From the NCBI RefSeq assembly GCF_020564355.1, contig NZ_JAJCRR010000001.1, positions 248,001 to 312,000 of the forward strand: a stretch of 64,000 bases of DNA, in the 5' to 3' direction. Both the position numbers and the translations under genes were made by a program. Origin of the DNA: Lachnospira pectinoschiza (GTDB lineage: Bacteria > Bacillota > Clostridia > Lachnospirales > Lachnospiraceae). Positions 61,900-64,000 of the stretch are shown in pieces. Below the pieces are notes generated by a model. That model ran no database searches. It was not told the origin of the DNA and saw only the letters and a program-made list of their open reading frames with translations. Numbering within the stretch: position 1 is the stretch's first letter; each line of letters begins with the position of its first letter.

Positions 61900-63252
61900 A
61901 TGGAATTTTCGGGTAAAAAAGTGACAGTAGTAGGAACCGGAATCAGTGGAATCGGTGCAGTGGGACTGCTGAATGCAGTTGGTGCAGAAGTTGTGCTGTA
62001 TGACGGAAACGAAAAGTTAAAGATAGAAGATATTGAAAAAAAATTAGGTACATACAAAGCAGAGATTGTTCTGGGAGAGCTGACAAAAGAATTAACGGAC
62101 AGTTCGGATTTACTGGTTATCAGTCCGGGTGTGCCGATTGACAGCCCGGTTGTAAAAGCATTTGAAGCGGCAGGCGTGCCGGTATGGGGCGAAGTAGAGC
62201 TGGCTTATGCATTCGATAAAGGAAAAGTCCTTGCAATCACCGGAACAAATGGGAAGACAACGACAACAGCCCTTGTAGGACAGATTGTAGGAGCATATCA
62301 TAAGGATACTTTCGTAGTCGGTAATATCGGCAATCCCTATACAACAGAGGTTTTAAAAAGTAACAAAGATTCTTATACCGTGGCGGAAATCAGCAGCTTC
62401 CAGCTGGAAACCGTGCATGAATTCCACCCGCTTGTGAGTGCCATTTTAAATATTACGCCGGATCATTTAAACCGCCATTATACGATGGACTGCTATGTGC
62501 AGACAAAGGAAAAGATTGCGATGAACCAGAAGGGGGCAGAGGTGTGCGTACTGAATTTTGACGATGATTACCTGCGGGAGTTCGGGGAGCATACAACAGC
62601 AAAGGTTGTGTGGTTTTCAAGATTTACAAAGCCGGACAGAGGCGCTTATATGGAAGGCGATATGATCTGCTATACAGACGGCATCCGGTCGCAGGAACTG
62701 CTGAACGTCCACGACATGAATCTGATTGGCGCACACAATTATGAAAATGTCATGGCGGCAGTCTGCATTACAAAGGCAGCCGGTATCCCGGATGAAATTA
62801 TTGTAGAACAGATTAAGCAGTTTAAGGCAGTGGAACACCGGATTGAATTTGTAACAGAAAAAAACGGCGTGCGCTATTACAATGATTCCAAGGGAACCAA
62901 CCCGGAGGCGGCAGTCAAGGCGATTGAAGCGATGACAAGACCGACGGTTTTAATCGGCGGCGGATATGATAAAGGCTCAGAATTTGATTTATATGTCAAA
63001 GCATTTAAAGATCGTGTCAAGCTTCTGGTATTAATCGGACAGACCAGTGACAAAATTGAAGCAACGGCTAAAAAGTACGGCTTTACCAATATCATTAAGG
63101 CAGAGTCCTTAAAAGAAGTTGTGGATATCTGTGCGGAAAATGCCAAAGACGGCGATGCCGTACTGCTTTCACCGGCATGTGCAAGCTGGGGAATGTTTGA
63201 TAACTATGAACAGCGCGGCAGACTGTTTAAAGAATATGTAAATGCCCTTTAA
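61900..63252 (+). CDS. murD: UDP-N-acetylmuramoylalanine--D-glutamate ligase
   Basis: 450 residues. It adds D-glutamate to UDP-MurNAc-L-Ala. VTVVGTGISGIGAVGLL is the N-terminal UDP-binding domain, ITGTNGKTTTTALV the ATP P-loop, and YNDSKGTNPEA a central Mur ligase motif. ATG 61900 has GGAG 6 nt upstream. It follows the PBP remnant directly; mraY and murF, often found near here, are absent from this stretch. Confidence 0.96.
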   Translation: MEFSGKKVTVVGTGISGIGAVGLLNAVGAEVVLYDGNEKLKIEDIEKKLGTYKAEIVLGELTKELTDSSDLLVISPGVPIDSPVVKAFEAAGVPVWGEVELAYAFDKGKVLAITGTNGKTTTTALVGQIVGAYHKDTFVVGNIGNPYTTEVLKSNKDSYTVAEISSFQLETVHEFHPLVSAILNITPDHLNRHYTMDCYVQTKEKIAMNQKGAEVCVLNFDDDYLREFGEHTTAKVVWFSRFTKPDRGAYMEGDMICYTDGIRSQELLNVHDMNLIGAHNYENVMAAVCITKAAGIPDEIIVEQIKQFKAVEHRIEFVTEKNGVRYYNDSKGTNPEAAVKAIEAMTRPTVLIGGGYDKGSEFDLYVKAFKDRVKLLVLIGQTSDKIEATAKKYGFTNIIKAESLKEVVDICAENAKDGDAVLLSPACASWGMFDNYEQRGRLFKEYVNAL

Positions 63253-63255
63253 AGG

Positions 63256-63415
63256 TAAAATGCCTGCGGAAATGAGGAGAATGCGAAAATCCATAAATCA
63301 AAGATTTTCGCATATCACTTTGTGCCGCAGGCGTCACAAAGTAATTTTTTATCGCAGAGCCAAATAGAATTTGGCTCGCGGTTCTTCCGGCATTAAAATG
63401 CCTGCAGAAATGAGG
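63256..63415 (+). repeat. Structured leader, copy E (upstream of ftsW)
   Basis: Hairpin 1 is at 63281-63313 (11-bp stem, loop CATAAATCAAA). Hairpin 2 is at 63317-63342 (ACTTTGTG/CACAAAGT, loop CCGCAGGCGT). Hairpin 3 is at 63351-63382 (AGCCAAAT/ATTTGGCT). Hairpin 4 is at 63382-63409 (TTCT/AGAA, GGCAT/ATGCC, loop TAAA). TTCT/AGAA against ATTCC/GGAAT elsewhere shows a compensatory C-G to T-A change. A 22-bp box is repeated at 63256-63277 and 63394-63415 with one mismatch (138-bp offset). Confidence 0.8.
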
Positions 63416-63421
63416 TGAGGT

Positions 63422-64000
63422 ATGGCAAGAAAGGTAAAAAAGATGTCCAATAAAAGGTATTTTGATTATAGCCTTTTATTTGTCATTATATTTATTGTTG
63501 GATTCGGACTGGTGATGATTTACAGTACCAGTTCTTACACGGCACAGATGGAATACGGCAGTTCGGAGTACTATTTTAAAAAACAGCTGATTTTTGATGT
63601 GCTGGGCTTTATTATGATGTATATTATGTACCGGTTAGACTACCATGTTTTAAGGAAAATCGCACCGGCGTTTTTTGCACTGTCGCTGTTATTGATTCTG
63701 GCGCTGATTCCGTTTGGTAAAACTGCCAACGGTGCAACGCGCTGGATCCGTTTCGGTCCGATTGGCGTGCAGCCTGCGGATGTGTCAAAGACGGCCGTGA
63801 TTATTATGCTGTCTGCGGCAGTATGTGCGGCAGGGTCAAAGATTAAAAGCCTGTGGTATAATTTCTTTTTATTTGTACTGATTGCAGGACTTGAAGCAAT
63901 CCTGATTATGGTGATTTCCAGCAATATGAGTAGTGCGCTGATTATTCTGGCAATCGCTTTTGTCATGATTTTTGTGGCGTATCCGAAATACAAATTTTTC
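63422..64000 (+). CDS. FtsW/RodA/SpoVE family protein, C-terminus outside window
   Basis: 193 residues visible, open at the right edge. A basic start is followed by about five membrane segments (FVIIFIVGFGLVMIYSTSSY and others) and the SEDS signature NGATRWIRFGP then QPADVSKTA (usually QPSE.K). SEDS proteins polymerise glycan strands from lipid II with a partner PBP. The position after murD fits FtsW or the sporulation paralogue SpoVE. GAGG lies 6 nt upstream. Leader copy E precedes it. Confidence 0.9.
   Translation, partial: MARKVKKMSNKRYFDYSLLFVIIFIVGFGLVMIYSTSSYTAQMEYGSSEYYFKKQLIFDVLGFIMMYIMYRLDYHVLRKIAPAFFALSLLLILALIPFGKTANGATRWIRFGPIGVQPADVSKTAVIIMLSAAVCAAGSKIKSLWYNFFLFVLIAGLEAILIMVISSNMSSALIILAIAFVMIFVAYPKYKFF

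Noticed and set aside
9461..63415. CRISPR array or ordinary IS for the dispersed repeats
   Set aside because: Copies are single or tandem pairs, kilobases apart, directly before start codons, with no spacers and no transposase.

Overview
The window looks like a chromosomal segment of a low-to-mid GC, Gram-positive anaerobe of the class Clostridia, most likely family Lachnospiraceae. This rests on gene content and order: mcsA-mcsB-clpC-radA; the priA-def-fmt-Zn peptidase-rsmB-rlmN-PP2C-PASTA kinase-rsgA-rpe run; a mraZ-rsmH-ftsL-pbp-pbp-murD-ftsW division cluster; a meso-diaminopimelate type MurE; a leucine T-box; and strong GGAG/GGAGG ribosome sites. Genus is not claimed. No rRNA, tRNA or CRISPR array was seen.

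Layout. 1-9.3 kb: 3' part of a nucleoside kinase, tyrA and a ComEC-like MBL hydrolase on the minus strand, an unusual EF-G paralogue, T-box-controlled leuS, a LysR regulator. 9.4-15 kb: a small HEAT-repeat protein, a radical SAM enzyme, a DUF1275 membrane protein, a ThrE-type exporter coupled to an unknown protein. 14.7-18.2 kb: a LysR regulator next to metE. 18.3-19.9 kb: small proteins of unknown role, including a cysteine-rich one. 20-28 kb: a SpoVB/MurJ-type flippase, then a GntR regulator in the place where ctsR is usual, followed by mcsA, mcsB, clpC, a small protein, radA and a soluble MCP. 28.9-33.7 kb: KDPG aldolase, a YjbR-MGMT fusion, an LCP protein and an ABC-F protein. 33.8-51.4 kb: ftsK, fhs, murE and the long housekeeping run ending at rpe. 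51.5-64 kb: ychF and the division/cell wall cluster.

Two things stand out. First, the second penicillin-binding protein gene of the division cluster (start 56960) is split by a 3,056-bp element (about 58148-61208) carrying a polysaccharide deacetylase gene, a 42-codon ORF and a large serine recombinase gene. The break falls inside the codon of the catalytic SxN serine. Removing the element between its 5-bp direct repeats (AACAG) restores one uninterrupted 611-residue PBP. This is the architecture expected of a skin-like, precisely excisable intervening element, though a plain insertional inactivation is not excluded.

Second, a family of about 140-nt structured intergenic elements lies directly upstream of start codons of unrelated genes (HEAT protein, murE twice in tandem, Zn peptidase, ftsW, the 13754-14509 gene; partial copies before fmt, tyrA, DUF1275, the GntR gene and rlmN). 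Each full copy has four hairpins. The loop of hairpin 2 is complementary to the 3' arm of hairpin 4 next to the ribosome site; this pairing is kept while its sequence changes (CGCAGGCA with TGCCTGCG; CTGAGCAA with TTGCTCAG; GCAGGCAT with ATGTCTGC). Several copies are flanked by a duplication of the ribosome-site box about 138-143 bp apart. I do not recognise this family. It looks like a dispersed, possibly mobile, translation-controlling RNA.
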